Shown piece by piece: positions 19,629 to 32,400 of a stretch of DNA of 64,000 nucleotides. Source of the stretch: Chaenocephalus aceratus (taxonomy: Eukaryota > Chordata > Actinopteri > Perciformes > Channichthyidae); the NCBI GenBank assembly GCA_023974075.1, contig CM043792.1, positions 15,963,373 to 16,027,372 of the forward strand. The letters run 5' to 3'. Both the position numbers and the translations under genes were made by a program. The notes under the pieces were generated by a model. It worked only from the letters and a program-made list of their open reading frames with translations, did not search any database and was not told where the DNA came from. The first letter of the stretch is position 1. Every line of letters begins with the position of its first letter.

Positions 19629-19920
19629 TAGGGCTGTCAGTCGATTAAATATTTAATCGCGATTAATCGCATGATTATCCATAGTTATCGCGATTAATCG
19701 CACATTTTTGATCTGTTCTAAATGTACCTTAGAGGAATATTTTTCAAGTTTTTAATACTCTTATCAACATATGAGTGGACAAATATGCTATATGCTAATG
19801 TTTATTATCATTTGAACAATGACAAATATTCTCATGAATATTAAACACAACAAGCTCTGAACATTACAAATATTTGCCTCAATTTAACCTGGAACCTCTC
19901 ATACAATAATACAATACAAA

Positions 19921-20007
<87 letters not shown>

Positions 20008-20544
20008 TGGATCGTTGGAGCTCTGTGCAACTCAAGGCATATGCTCGAACGGGAGCTGCCTGGACGCTGCAATCATGTTGCACTATCCGTGCTGCTGAGT
20101 GTGCTGACTTTTCGTACAATGTCCCACTGTCTGGCTTCCTGCATAAAGTCAAGTGCTCGGCGCAGTTGTGTGGATAGAGCGCTCCTCTGTTTTCATTTAA
20201 ACAGCTCCTTATATCCGTTAGCGCAGCTAGCTAGCACCAGATGCTAACAACAACAATGCACGTAAGGTCTCTCGCCGCTCGCTCGCTCGGGCCACACTAT
20301 ACACACATCCTCCCGGTCCTCCCAATAGCCAGTCGGTGCCTGCCGGTGAGCGTGGAAGTGTGGTCTGCCACAAGCGGGCGGCAGGAGCGGGGCTGTCAGC
20401 ATCAGCTTGTAGATGGTATTTTAAACTCGATGCGCTCTGAAACTACGGGGCGGCCGAGGGAAAAAAAATACACATGCGTTAATCGCGTTAAAATAATTAG
20501 TGGCGTTAATTTTCTTTTGCGTTAACGCGTTATTAACAGCCCTA
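19629..20544. mobile_element. Non-autonomous hAT element just upstream of mrc2
   Basis: Termini TAGGGCTGTCA and TAACAGCCCTA are flanked by the perfect 8-bp duplication ATTTTAAT (19621-19628 and 20545-20552). The ends are built of GATTAATCGC/GCGTTAA palindromes. A (GT)n tract occupies about 19923-20008. The interior shares the module ATATCCGTTAGCGCAGCTAG and CACCAGATGCTAACAACAAC with the hATs at 4634 and 43503. It ends about 390 bp before the mrc2 start codon. Confidence 0.9.
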
Positions 20545-20552
20545 ATTTTAAT

Positions 20553-20935
20553 ATATTTTTTCCGACAGCCAAGATTAGCTTTAAATGACTATTTTCAGAA
20601 TGTTTTTTCGGATTCTTAAAGACTTTTTTCTCAAGTTGTTGTTGTTTTCTCCCTGCAGTCATCGGATGCTATGGGGGTTCTATCAGGCTCCTGGAGGTCC
20701 CCGGACCACATGTTGGGAAACACACACACACACACACGCGCGCGCGCACACGTTGTTGACGCTGCTCCATTCATCTCACTCTCCTCTGACTCAGGCAGAC
20801 GGATCTCTAGCGGTCAGACTCCTCTCCGTCTCTGCATCACATCAGAGTCAGACACTGGGGCAGTCCTGCTCTGGATCACTTTTTTTCTTGGGACGTTTTT
20901 TTTGCAGCGTGTGTTCGTGGGTTGCAGTTGTGAGC
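20553..20935 (+). promoter_or_regulatory. mrc2: Probable mrc2 core promoter / 5'UTR region
   Basis: Non-repetitive DNA between the hAT and the mrc2 ATG. It contains a CACACA/CGCGCG tract at about 20720-20748 and Ser/Leu-type TCTC-rich leader sequence. No TATA box is evident. Transcription start unknown. Confidence 0.4.
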
Positions 20936-21062
20936 ATGCAAGGCAACGGACGTCACCGAACTAAGGAATCAAGGAGAACATGGACAAATTGGCAACTTTT
21001 ATTTTACAAATGCACTTTATATTTATTCATCTTTAGTCTGGAACTGAAGAGGAGCGTCACTG
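20936..21062 (+). CDS. mrc2: mrc2 exon 1: signal peptide
   Basis: ATG 20936 opens 42 codons with a basic start ([13 protein letters not shown]) and a hydrophobic core [15 protein letters not shown], then phase-1 donor G|gtgagc. The frame is open further upstream to an ATG at 20585, but that would put a low-complexity HTHTHARAH stretch in front of the signal, so 20936 is preferred. Signal peptides are not conserved, so the call rests on position and splice phase with exon 2. Confidence 0.7.
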
Positions 21063-24000
21063 GTGAGCAAAATATCAACTTTCGCTTAATTCCAGTGATG
21101 TAAAAGTCGAGAAACCAAGTCGACGTGTTACCTGTTGTGCATGCTTTCTATTTTTGGTAACGACTTACAGTTGGGAAATGCGTTAGAAAGCCGACACATA
21201 AACATAATTTCTGCGCATTCTGCAGTTAGTGCTTCGGTATGCCACGAACCAAAAGTCCGAGCAGTGAGTGGAACCAGATGTGGAGAAAAACGGAGGGAGG
21301 AGGGAAGGGGCTGCTGGCTTACTGTCTCTATTGTGATTTATATGTATGTATACGTTTATGTAAAGCCGCAAAACAACGCACACATTGCTTTGTTTGTTCT
21401 ATTTTCGTGCCGGGTGGTGTTTTTCTTTAGGCTACATTGTAAGGGGTGACGCTTGGCACCCTGCGGGCAGATGTGACCTTTACATCCGGTTACAGGCTGC
21501 AATTAACACATTGAGCCGACCCTGAGCAGCTACTACACCATTACATGTTATGGGATGCTTTGGAGAGTACAACCACCCACACAATGTCTTCTAACACATA
21601 GATTATAGGCTACTACTTTTTTTTTTTAAAGTGTTATTTTTCATCTCGTGTTTAATTTTTCCAGTGTTCAGGCTTGTTTTCAACATGTTATAACTTGAAT
21701 AAGCTCTCTGTGATGTTATTAGTATTATTATACAGTGAACTGTGCAACTTCAAGATGGGTTGCATCATGATATTGTTTGTAGGACTGTATTGTCAGTATT
21801 AAGTAATTTGAGCATAAATACTTTAAACTCTGGGCAAACTAGGCTACCATAAAGTATGTTCTCTTATTCACCAACACAATACATTATCATTGTTTCCTTT
21901 AATCTTACATTTTCATGCACATTTATTGCAAATGCTTCAGCTTCTCTAATATAAATGTTGCAATTGTTTCTCTTCTTTTGTCAAATTAGACTGAATATCA
22001 CTTTTTTTCTATTTATTTAAAGACATAACCTTACATTTTGTTTTACTTTCTGACATTTTATAGTCCAACCAATTCATCAATTAATTTAGAATACAATAGG
22101 CAGATTAATCAATAATGACATTAATTGTTTGCTGCAGTCCTATTATGTACTCTTACTTTGATCTTGAAGTTACATCGAGATACTAAGATTGGTTTACACT
22201 TCCCACTTTTTACACTCTTATCACTAAAAATTGGCTCCTGCTATATACACATCCTAAACGATGTTTAGCTGCTTTATTTTGAAACAAATGTTGCCTATAT
22301 GCTATCAAATTCCTCTGTTGCCAAAGTTAACAATCCCTCTTCAATTCTTTGCACCACTGGACGAGCTGCAGAAGGATCGAAGGGAAAATAGTCTTTGTGG
22401 ATTTATTTTATGAAATGTGTTTTTGGATTTGTTATTTTTATTATTTGCGCAATTAGTTAAACGTTAAACATCTTAGCCTTTTATTATTGAACTCTCATAT
22501 TTTGTTCAATGTCATTCTAAATGAGTTTAATGCTCTGTGGTGGTTTCTGGTGTCAAACTCACGAGAATCACTGTCATTGATCTTACACTAATCACCTTTC
22601 AGAAATGATTAGATCATTTATCTTTATAAGTCAAGGTTCAAAGTTCTTTATTTGTCAAACGAACAGAGCTACAGTGTAGTTATGTCGATGAAAATCTTGT
22701 GTCACAGTCCTTACCAATACCATGCATGAGTGTGAATAGAGGAACATGATGACAGATTGCACCTTTTTTCACTTATGTGTCTACATTTCAAACACACTTT
22801 CCTAGAGGTTCCAGTTCGCTCCGTTTGTGAATGTGGCTAAGAGATGCATTCTCTCTCCAGATAGCCCTCTCTTTCTCCTCTGCCAAGGTTCTTGGATAAG
22901 GTTAAACCTATCCACAGTTTGGGTTGCTTCAGAGGCCAGACCACCATAAAACACCAAAGAAACAAACACAGCAGGCTGGAATTTCCTGGCTATTTGTTGA
23001 CATTATATCACGCTGGCAAGTTAAAGGCCTGTTTTTTTTATCGCAGACATCTGTCAAAAATATGGAGAGGTTACGGGAAAAGCCTGCTTGAATGTCAATA
23101 GATCTTAATATACAACCTTATGAACAACACATTTGAAAAATAGGCTATGAAGTGGTAACTATTTGGCAACAGCAATGAGTCACACTCTACCAAACAATGT
23201 GATCTCGAGAAGTGTGTTGAACTTGTATGGTTTCATATCGAAACTTGCTTTTGAGCCTTTTCCCACGTTTGCAAGTATTGTCGTCAAACCTGATCCAGCA
23301 GATGACCCCATAGTGGAGGCGGAGGTTCTGGGAATACGTGCCTCTCCTGGCGCGTGTCCTTGGCGTTGAGTTTCAGCCTCTTTCTTCAGCAGGAAACTGT
23401 CCCCAACATTGAAAAAAAGGTGTGACAGGGCAAAGAAGAGGATGAGATCACAGCAGGAGAGCTGTTGTGGCTTAGCTTTCACAGGGCTCAATGGCTTAAA
23501 GTAAATCTGGAACTCTGCTCTCTCTCTCTCGAAGTGCCCGGGAGTTTTCGCACATCAAACATCCAGTTGTGTGCACTCCAGACTGGAATTAAAAGTTATT
23601 TTTTAATTTGCTTCTTGCTGTCAGGATCTGTAGCTTCAGGTTGTCTATAGTGGTTCACAAGCTTTTGCCAGGAACTTCTTATATATTCAAATATTAATAC
23701 TGAGCTTACATTCTTCTATAGGAGTTCATGTAACACTCTCTGTAAGACTAGGCTGGTACCGGTGTTGGAATCTAGAGCTGACACTGATGTATTTCTTTTT
23801 TAAAGCTTTAATTCCCGTAGGGAAAAAGGACAAAATGTCATACGACCAATATGTTGACACATTTGTTAACAAGTCAGTGTTGTGTAACTCCAGCTATTCA
23901 AGTAGGTGTGCGTACATCCTGAGCTTAGTTAATAACGTTATTTGTCTATTGTGGAAGACATCACTTTAATTGTATAGTGGAAACAAATTACAGCAGAGAA

Positions 24001-27000
24001 CTGAGGACAAGTCATGGGGATTTATATAAACTATCCTGAGGGCTTACAAGTTTAAACTCAAAATGATATCCATCTTTATTCCATCTTTTTAAAAGTTGAT
24101 TCATCTGTTGCATGACTTTTTAAGCAGAAGTTCCAAAAAGAATGACTAGTTATTCACTTTTAATTCCAAAAATATAATGCTCTTTTTTTTCTTTTTATAA
24201 AATAGCTTCCAATTTTAACAGATTCACCAGACAGTGATTTTCCACCGGTTTTTGCTGATTTAGCTGACGTGTGATCGAGGAGTCACTCAAAGATCATACT
24301 GCTGGAAAATGAAGACCAACTGAGATGTTTTTGATAACTGAACCAGTGTTATATGTTTAACCCCCCTGAGATGTTTTGGGAACAGATTTGAATCTTTAAC
24401 GATCACAACAATGAACAGGCAGTAAACAAGCCGAACAGCTGGGTGTTTCGTAAGATATATGGAGTTATAAAAAGAACATGGGTGGTGATTATATCGATTA
24501 CCGTAAAGAGCACTTCCACAAACGTAATGCGCAACCACTCTCCCACTGCGCTCTCTTTCTGCTTTGGCTACCGCCGAAAGACATAACCTGCTTCTGAGAA
24601 ACTCAACCGCAGAGGCTGAGAGCAAGGAGAGAGGCGTGTCTACCGGCTCCTCCAGATTACAGGGCGTTTTATGGGGGGCTCTTGATGGGACTCCATTGTC
24701 TTTGTGTCTATATAAGCAGCACAGGAGGTTTTGACGGTTTGAGCTAGAAGTAGGAAACAAGAGAGAGCCGCAGAGTGGAGTGAAGTTTCCACACAAAAGG
24801 AGAGTTATGTTTTTCAACCAAATGCACAGTGATCTTTTCCTACCTTCCCCACTTCCTGGCCTCTCACAGGAGCCCGGCGAGAAGGAATGCTGTAGGTCGC
24901 ATTTTTTTTCTCCTCTGATTCTCAGGTCTTAGAGAAAGGATTTATGTGAAGACATATTCCCTTTAATCCTTTTAGCACAACCTTCATTTAGAATCACTCC
25001 TACACTCCTGATTTGTCTCTCTGTTTACCAACTTCACACAGACTCACTACCACGCACCATTATCTTCACAATGATGGCCTCTGGTTACCAATCTCTAAAT
25101 CCTTCACAAAGAAATATCATAAGGAATGAAGGAAAACCACATATATTTTTGAGAAAGGGTGTTGCATTTGTTGCCAGACTTCCAGAGGCTTGCGCCCAGC
25201 CACTGCTCTGAATGTGTTAAGTTCCACACTTTTTTCCATGACTCAGTTTTCTGGTAACATTTAGTTTCTATTTGATATGTGTGTGTAGTATATGAGTATT
25301 TGAGAATACTGTAAGAACTTTGGGTTAACCGCTTGTAGTAAACCATAGCTCCTATGAGAATCACATTTAAGTTGTGTCAACAGTGTACAGCAGTGAGAAG
25401 TCAGCAGAATGAAAACAGCCATTTCTCCCCTGGGGATAATTACACTTTCATCAATTTACTCAATTTACTCAAGTCAAGTAATTTTTGGTCAATTGTATCA
25501 CCTAACAGCTTTTTATGATAAAGACCTTTTATATGATGTGTCTCCCACAACGGCATAGTCAAACCCAACATAAATAGACACCACACATGCAATGAGAGGC
25601 AAGGCCAGGTCAGTGTTGGGTAATTCTTGAAACACGGTACATCTTGATTCAACCCTGATTGCCAACCTTGCATTAAAAACATGTGTAACCACTTTTCACA
25701 GTTTATTGCATGACATTTCTGCAATCTCTCCCTACTGAAAGCTCTTTCGTGTCATGTGTACACAGGGATTTAGGGTTATTACAAGATTATTATTATTATT
25801 AATACCACTGACTGAAGTGTATTACGCAGGAACATCAGAGGGCGAATCTCAAACTAGTCCCGACCCAGCACTGCAGCCATTAATGGAGATATTGATCCAG
25901 CTGCTGACCTCTTCTCTGCCACATTTGCTGCTAACACGGAATGTTGCTTTCATCAGCGTTATTGACTGATGCCATTGTTTTTCCTCTCTCTGCACAGCGC
26001 CGCTGGACTCTGACGATTTCGCTTTCTTCCATGAGGGCGCCCAGGGGTGCCTGGGGGTGCGGGATCACTCCCTGGTCCTGGCATCCTCCTGTGAGGAAGA
26101 CAACCAGCGCTGGAAGTGGGTGACCCGGGGGCGCCTGTTCAACCTGGGCTCCTCGCTGTGCCTGGCGTAACCACGGGTAACGCCAGCTCCAGATCGGACA
26201 GGTCTCCTCTGGGCGTGTACACCTGTGACCACGAGCCCCCCAGAATACGCTGGACTTGGAACTGTGGCCAGGTGTTGGACAACCTCAACATCTATCTTCC
26301 CTCACCCTCATTGTGGAACTCCTCCTCAACCGCCCCCCCCTTCAAAGCTCAAGTGGACCATGCATGGTGGGGTAGAGGACTGTGCTCCAAAACATATCGT
26401 GGTAAGCATGCTTATTACGTTACCATTGACTGTTAGCAGGCTCAATGTCGAGTCAAGGCAACATAATAAAGGTGACGGTAGCCGAAGTAATCAAAAAAAT
26501 AATTTAATTAATAATTACCACCAGGGTTGAACAAAGGAAATATAAAGTAATGACAGACAAGAACACATACTGCACAGACAGGATCAGCCACAGACAAGGG
26601 GAAAGCAGAATACTTATACATGAGGTAATGACGAGACAAGACACACCTGGGTTTAATTACAAATGGGTACACCTGGAGGGGAAACGATAAGGACGACAAA
26701 ACCATAACAGGAAACTACAGCTAGACATGACACATCACACTAGGAGCGCCTGATCAGGGGGTATACTGCGAAGCAGGATTTTCGCTTAGCCGGCTAAATT
26801 CAGGGAAAACTCCGGCTTTCCGGTCATCCGAAGCTGGTTCTCTTTTTAGCAGGCTAGATCTCCATGGTAATATATGCTAAGCAGCTAACCTGGTCGGGAC
26901 CAGGTTAGGTTGCAGGCTAAGAGCTCAACTCAGTGAAAGCACCGCCTGCTGACCAATCAGAGCTCAGTGTGCGGAGTTTAAAGCGATCAAGTCATATTAC

Positions 27001-29382
27001 AGGAGAAAGGAAATACAGAAAAACTGCCGTCGCAGGAAAGACGGCCGGCAAAAATCACCGACTGTGTGAACGTGAACATTAATAGAATATCACCTCCCAT
27101 CTTCAGAGCAATCTGACTATTATAACATTAGCGTTAAGAAAGCTTAGGCTACTTACATATCGGCCACAACATAAGTAACCGGATCAGAGTACATTAAGTA
27201 CAGTCCGCGGCATATCACTTCATAATGTATCATATATCTCCTTATCTGAGTCAGCTGAGCCGTATCTGGCCGTGCAAGCACTCACAGTGTCACATACTGT
27301 ATGCAGAAGTATTATTTTAAGCAACACATTAAGTTGACGAAACACTCGAGACAAATGTAATTGAAGTCAGATCGTGTTTTAGACGGGGCAGTGATATCAT
27401 AAACCTGTTAATGTACTCATTCAAACACTTTTTCTTTTGCCAGCTGTATTCACCTTGCAGGTGCAGCTGGCTTTTATCCTGGATAAAGTGTTTTAAATCA
27501 TGGATGTTTAAAGTTTAACTTCTTCATTTTTGACTAGTATTAAAGTTCACTTTTCTTTCAGGAAGTATGACGCTGCGCTGTCAGTATGCTTCTCCATGTT
27601 TGTGATTGGTCGAATGCTCCAGATACCACCCCTTTCATGTGAACGCGCACCTAACTAGATAGGACACGGCTGGCTTGAGCGATCCACTTGATAACCAGCG
27701 TCGTAGTACAGTTTAGCGAGAGCGCGTATGTTTTGGATTAGGCCAACCGGCTAACTCAAACATATCCAGGTTAGGTTGAACCAGCTTCGTAGCATAGGCC
27801 CCAGGGCACAAACACATAACAATGCTTATAATCAAATGCAATTTCAATTTGACACCTAAACATGGACAACTACACTCAATAATTCCTTTTAAAATAGCTT
27901 TATTTTTTTAATATCCTTAATCGTTAGCAAATAATACGGATAATACAATAAACATTTGTATTGATTTTTGAACCAAAGAAAAAAGAGATTGCTAAGTAAT
28001 TAGTTTAAAGTTAACAATGATGTGGTGAACACATAAACAACTGAGATTTAAATAATATTTTACATGAAGCATGGAGAGATCTGTTTTTGCCTCTGTTTGT
28101 GAAAACGTAATTAAAGAATTGCCTATTAGATAATGTAGAAAAAGGGTAGGCTTAAAAAACCTTAGCTTGAAAAAATATCCTCTATGACTACTCTAAGGAC
28201 CAATAAAATATATAGATATACTTTAAAATATATGTATTTGAACATATATAGAAATAAAGAAAAAATTAAGTAATAACAAACACATAAATAAAAAAACAAG
28301 TAAAATCCATGCCAAATTAAGAAATTAGATCACACTGGAGCATCCATTCGAGGTGTACAAATCTTTCTCTATTAAACTAACCGACGCCCCTCACTTCCCA
28401 GCTGTTGTGATTCAGCTCCTCTTCTGTTTGGCCGCTGAGTGAGGAAGATAGACTTACTGTTGTGAAGGCCACAGCTGGATCTGATTCAAATGGATCTAGC
28501 AAAACGTTGCTTCAGGGCATCTTTGAGGACAAGTGGCTGACTGCCAGTCACAAAGCCAAGGAAAACATAGCTGGTGTTTGTAAACTCGCAGTAAACACGG
28601 AGCTGTCCTTGCCCTCAACTTTATTTGTATTTATATATAGTTTTCAGTCCAGATTAAATCTAGCCGTGGTGATTTACTGCTAAGCCTCATTTCCGCTGTC
28701 AGTATACCATTCTTACTGATATCAAATGTCCCAAGTTGTTAATTGACAAACTGTGATGGAAGATCTCCTGTTACTTTCTTCTTTCTCCGACCTCGTCTCA
28801 AACTCTTTCACTCATGTGTGGCTTTCTATACTGATCTTCACACATTTCTCTGTAAAGTCAACTCGCTGCTGGAGAGGAATGCCTCTGCCATTAGTCAGCA
28901 GAGGAGCGACTCCGCTGCAGCCAGCCAGCAGCGGAGAGGGAGTTTCAGAAGTCTGTCCCCCCTCGTATGTCTGCCATACTTTCCATTGGTTTAACATGTT
29001 CTGGTAACTACAGATCCAGCCTCTCCCTTTCTTTCTTTGCTCTTTTCTCCAAACCAGACCTGGGGATTTTCAGAATCAGAATCTGAATACCTTTATTCGT
29101 CCCACAGAGGGGACATTTACATTTGTTAAAGCAGAAAAGAGCCAAAGACAGCTTAATGTTAACTAAGAAGCATGCATAAAAAGAAAATATTAAAGATAAA
29201 AAAATGACACAATTTACACGATACACATCCTGTAACAGTTGTGAAGATATAGCAGCCAGGTATATATTGCACAGTTATTAACGGATATATATTTATATAT
29301 TGCACATCCTTTGTATTTCACAGCACGGGGTGTTATAGTCTGTGTGTGTGTGTGTGTGTATGTGTGTGTTGTGTGTGTGTGT

Positions 29383-29442
<60 letters not shown>

Positions 29443-32400
29443 GGGGGGGGGGGGTCTACCAGGTGCCGTGGTGGTTATATAGTCTGACCGCTGCAGGAAG
29501 GAAGTATTCATAATATATATAATTTATGGTTCAAAATTGCCTGTGATATATTACAGATTGTGCTTTTCAACATCAATATTTACATCTAATCCCTTTTGTA
29601 TAATAATATTTTCCGGACAACCTTCATATTTCTGTTTGTTTACTCTTCCTTCTTCTGACCACTGTTTGACTTTACTGTTTTGACTGTAACATCATCCTCT
29701 GTTTTTCGCCGTGTGTTTGATTATCCAAATCCTTGAGAAAACAGATACGGTATTTCAGTTCAGCACAGTTCACAGTTCAATAACTTTAGGCAACACGAGC
29801 ACGTCGCTCCTGCTGCGTGCGGGGATTCAAAGTCTCTCCTGTCTGTGTTCCCAGAGATCTACACAATCCAGGGCAACTCTAACGGACGGCCCTGCTATCT
29901 GCCCTTCCTGTATGACGGCCAGTGGTTCCACAGCTGCACCAGCATCGGGCGTGAGGACGGTCACCTCTGGTGCGCCATCACCCACGACTACGGCAAAGAC
30001 GAGCGTTGGGGCTTCTGTCCCGTAGAGAGTGGGTTATGACTTTGAACTTGATCAAACTCAGCAAGCTTCACCACAATATCCTCTCTCCCAACTGTTTGCT
30101 TTGCTGTTATTTCCCTGCCTTCTCCCTTGGCCTAACCACCTTCTTATCTCCTCGCCTCACCGCCAGGCAGTGGCTGTGAGATCTTCTGGGACACTGACCC
30201 GCTGACCGACAGCTGTTACCAGTTTAACTTCCAGGCTACGCTGTCGTGGAGCGAGGCTCGGATCAGTTGCCAGCAGCAGGGATCAGACTTGCTTAGCATC
30301 ACTAAGCTGCATGAGCAGACATACATCAATGGTAAAGATAATGTGCAAATGAAGACATACGTGAACAGAGGCATCCACTTCTGTTTTATAGTAGCTTTAT
30401 TTTGGGTACACTCCAATCTACAAGACAAAATACACTAGCATGTAAAACCTCAGAAAGATACAGTACAAATAAATCAATACTGAGCAAAAGGTTAGACAAT
30501 GTTATCATGCATTGACATACCTGCATAGAAAAGATTGAGAGACATTTTAAGACTTTTCTATTTGTTTATAACCTTCAAGGATGTATTTAAATTGACAGTA
30601 ATAATGAAAATCTTTTTGAATGTCAGTTAGCATCATATTGTATTATTAACAAGTAGCTGTGTTTTCAAGCCTATAAATAGAGCCTTGTTTTCTTATCTTG
30701 CCTGTGACAGACATGAAAAATAATCTAAAATGATGAATCTATAAGCCATTTTAGCAATTAAGGAAAATGTTGATAGCATCATGTTTACTTGTATTTGCTG
30801 TGCACGGTAATAATAGATTTCTGAGACGTTGTGACTGTTGTAAATCATATAACAATCATGTCGTCCGCCCAACAGTTCAAATCAAATCAAATCCAATTTT
30901 ATTTCTATAGCACATTTAAAAACGATTTTCGGTCACATTACAGTTGACAGTTAAATCCACAGATAACTGGAGAGATGAATGGACTGGACATCAAAGCACA
31001 CTATTGAGTGTTATCTTTCATTGTGTCCCCCTTCACCAAAGAAAACGTATTTTTGTCATATTTCCAAAAAATTAAGAGCGGTGTTTTTCTTCTGTTTCAG
31101 GGTTACTGACAGGCTACAGTGCAGCTTTGTGGATTGGCCTGAATGACCTGGACATCAGCGGAGGCTGGCAGTGGGCCGACTCCTCACCACTGAAATATCT
31201 CAACTGGGAGCAAGGTTAGACTGTAAAAACAACTCAACGTTTACTGCCTTTTTTAAAACCTCAAAGCATCTGTGGGCTTTTTTAAACATCTATTTCCCAC
31301 AGAATGCTGAATAAGCTTGTTTGCTCGTTTTCACCAACACACTGCTCTGAGTTCAAATACACTATTTTTGGTGATCCCAGTGCTTTTTCAGTCCTTCACT
31401 GTTTCTTTTCTTAACTCTCTTCCTACAGACCAGCCAAACCACGCTGAGGAGGAGAACTGTGCCGTGATAAGAACTGAGTCATCAGGTCGTTGGCAAAATC
31501 GTGAATGCTCTGTTGCTCTGCCATATGTGTGTAAGAAGAGGCCCAATGCCACCCTGGACCCCTTCACCACTGGTCCGTGTACTGACATTAAAACTAGTCC
31601 ATTAAAGTGAAATGCATCAGTTTAAGTCCAGAGTTTGAGAGGTTTCATCTTTTTGCTCCCACAGACTCGTGGGCAGATGATGAGAAATATGACTGTGATG
31701 TGGGCTGGCAGGCTTTCCAGGCTGGCTGCTACAAGCTGAATTCAGACAAGATCGAGTGGGATACAGCTCAGAAAAGCTGTCAGAGGATGGAGGCCAACCT
31801 GGTCAGCATCCACACACTACCTGAGCTAGAGTTCATCATACGCAACCTCAAGAAAGGTGATGTGACCTGATTTATGTACTTCAAAACACTTTTAAATGTA
31901 TATTCTTCAGTTGAAATGAACAAAGGGGGAGAACAATGAACCAATCAGTTAGCTGTGCTTTCTTCAGCTTCCAATCTGAACACTTTCTGATAGATTTGGA
32001 TGCATTTCCATTAAAAAAAGTAAACACTCCTGTTATTTATATATATTGTATCTGTTTTATTTGTTTTATGTCCTATATATATTCATGTTGCACTGTTGGA
32101 GGAGCCTGTGACTTAAGTTTTTCATTGGCATGACTGTAGCTAATGTGCACATGACAATAAAGCCTTGAATCTTATATAATATCAACACGAAATGGCATTT
32201 TCAAGGTGTTTCCCAGTCCTTATTATCTTCCTTCTTTGACCTTCTTTCTTATTTTATCTTATCTTATCTGCATCCAGTGGTAAAATGTTTTCTCTCTTTT
32301 GCTTCTGTCAGACATTGACCAGCTGTGGATAGGGCTCCATGATACTAATATGCAAATGGACTTCCAATGGACTGACCACACGCCCGTTATCTTCACCTAC

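Noticed and set aside
19923..20177. Val/Cys-repeat frames over (GT)n tracts (also near 50547, 54604 and 61152)
   Set aside because: These are translations of microsatellites, not genes.
20585..20935. In-frame upstream ATG giving a 172-codon start for mrc2
   Set aside because: It would add a low-complexity His/Thr stretch from a CA/CG tract before the signal peptide. The downstream ATG at 20936 gives a normal signal sequence.
24287..24817. Minus-strand open frame of 176 codons in mrc2 intron 1
   Set aside because: The longest unassigned frame, but its composition is featureless, it has no domain or signal, and it runs antisense through the candidate promoter island. Chance is likely.
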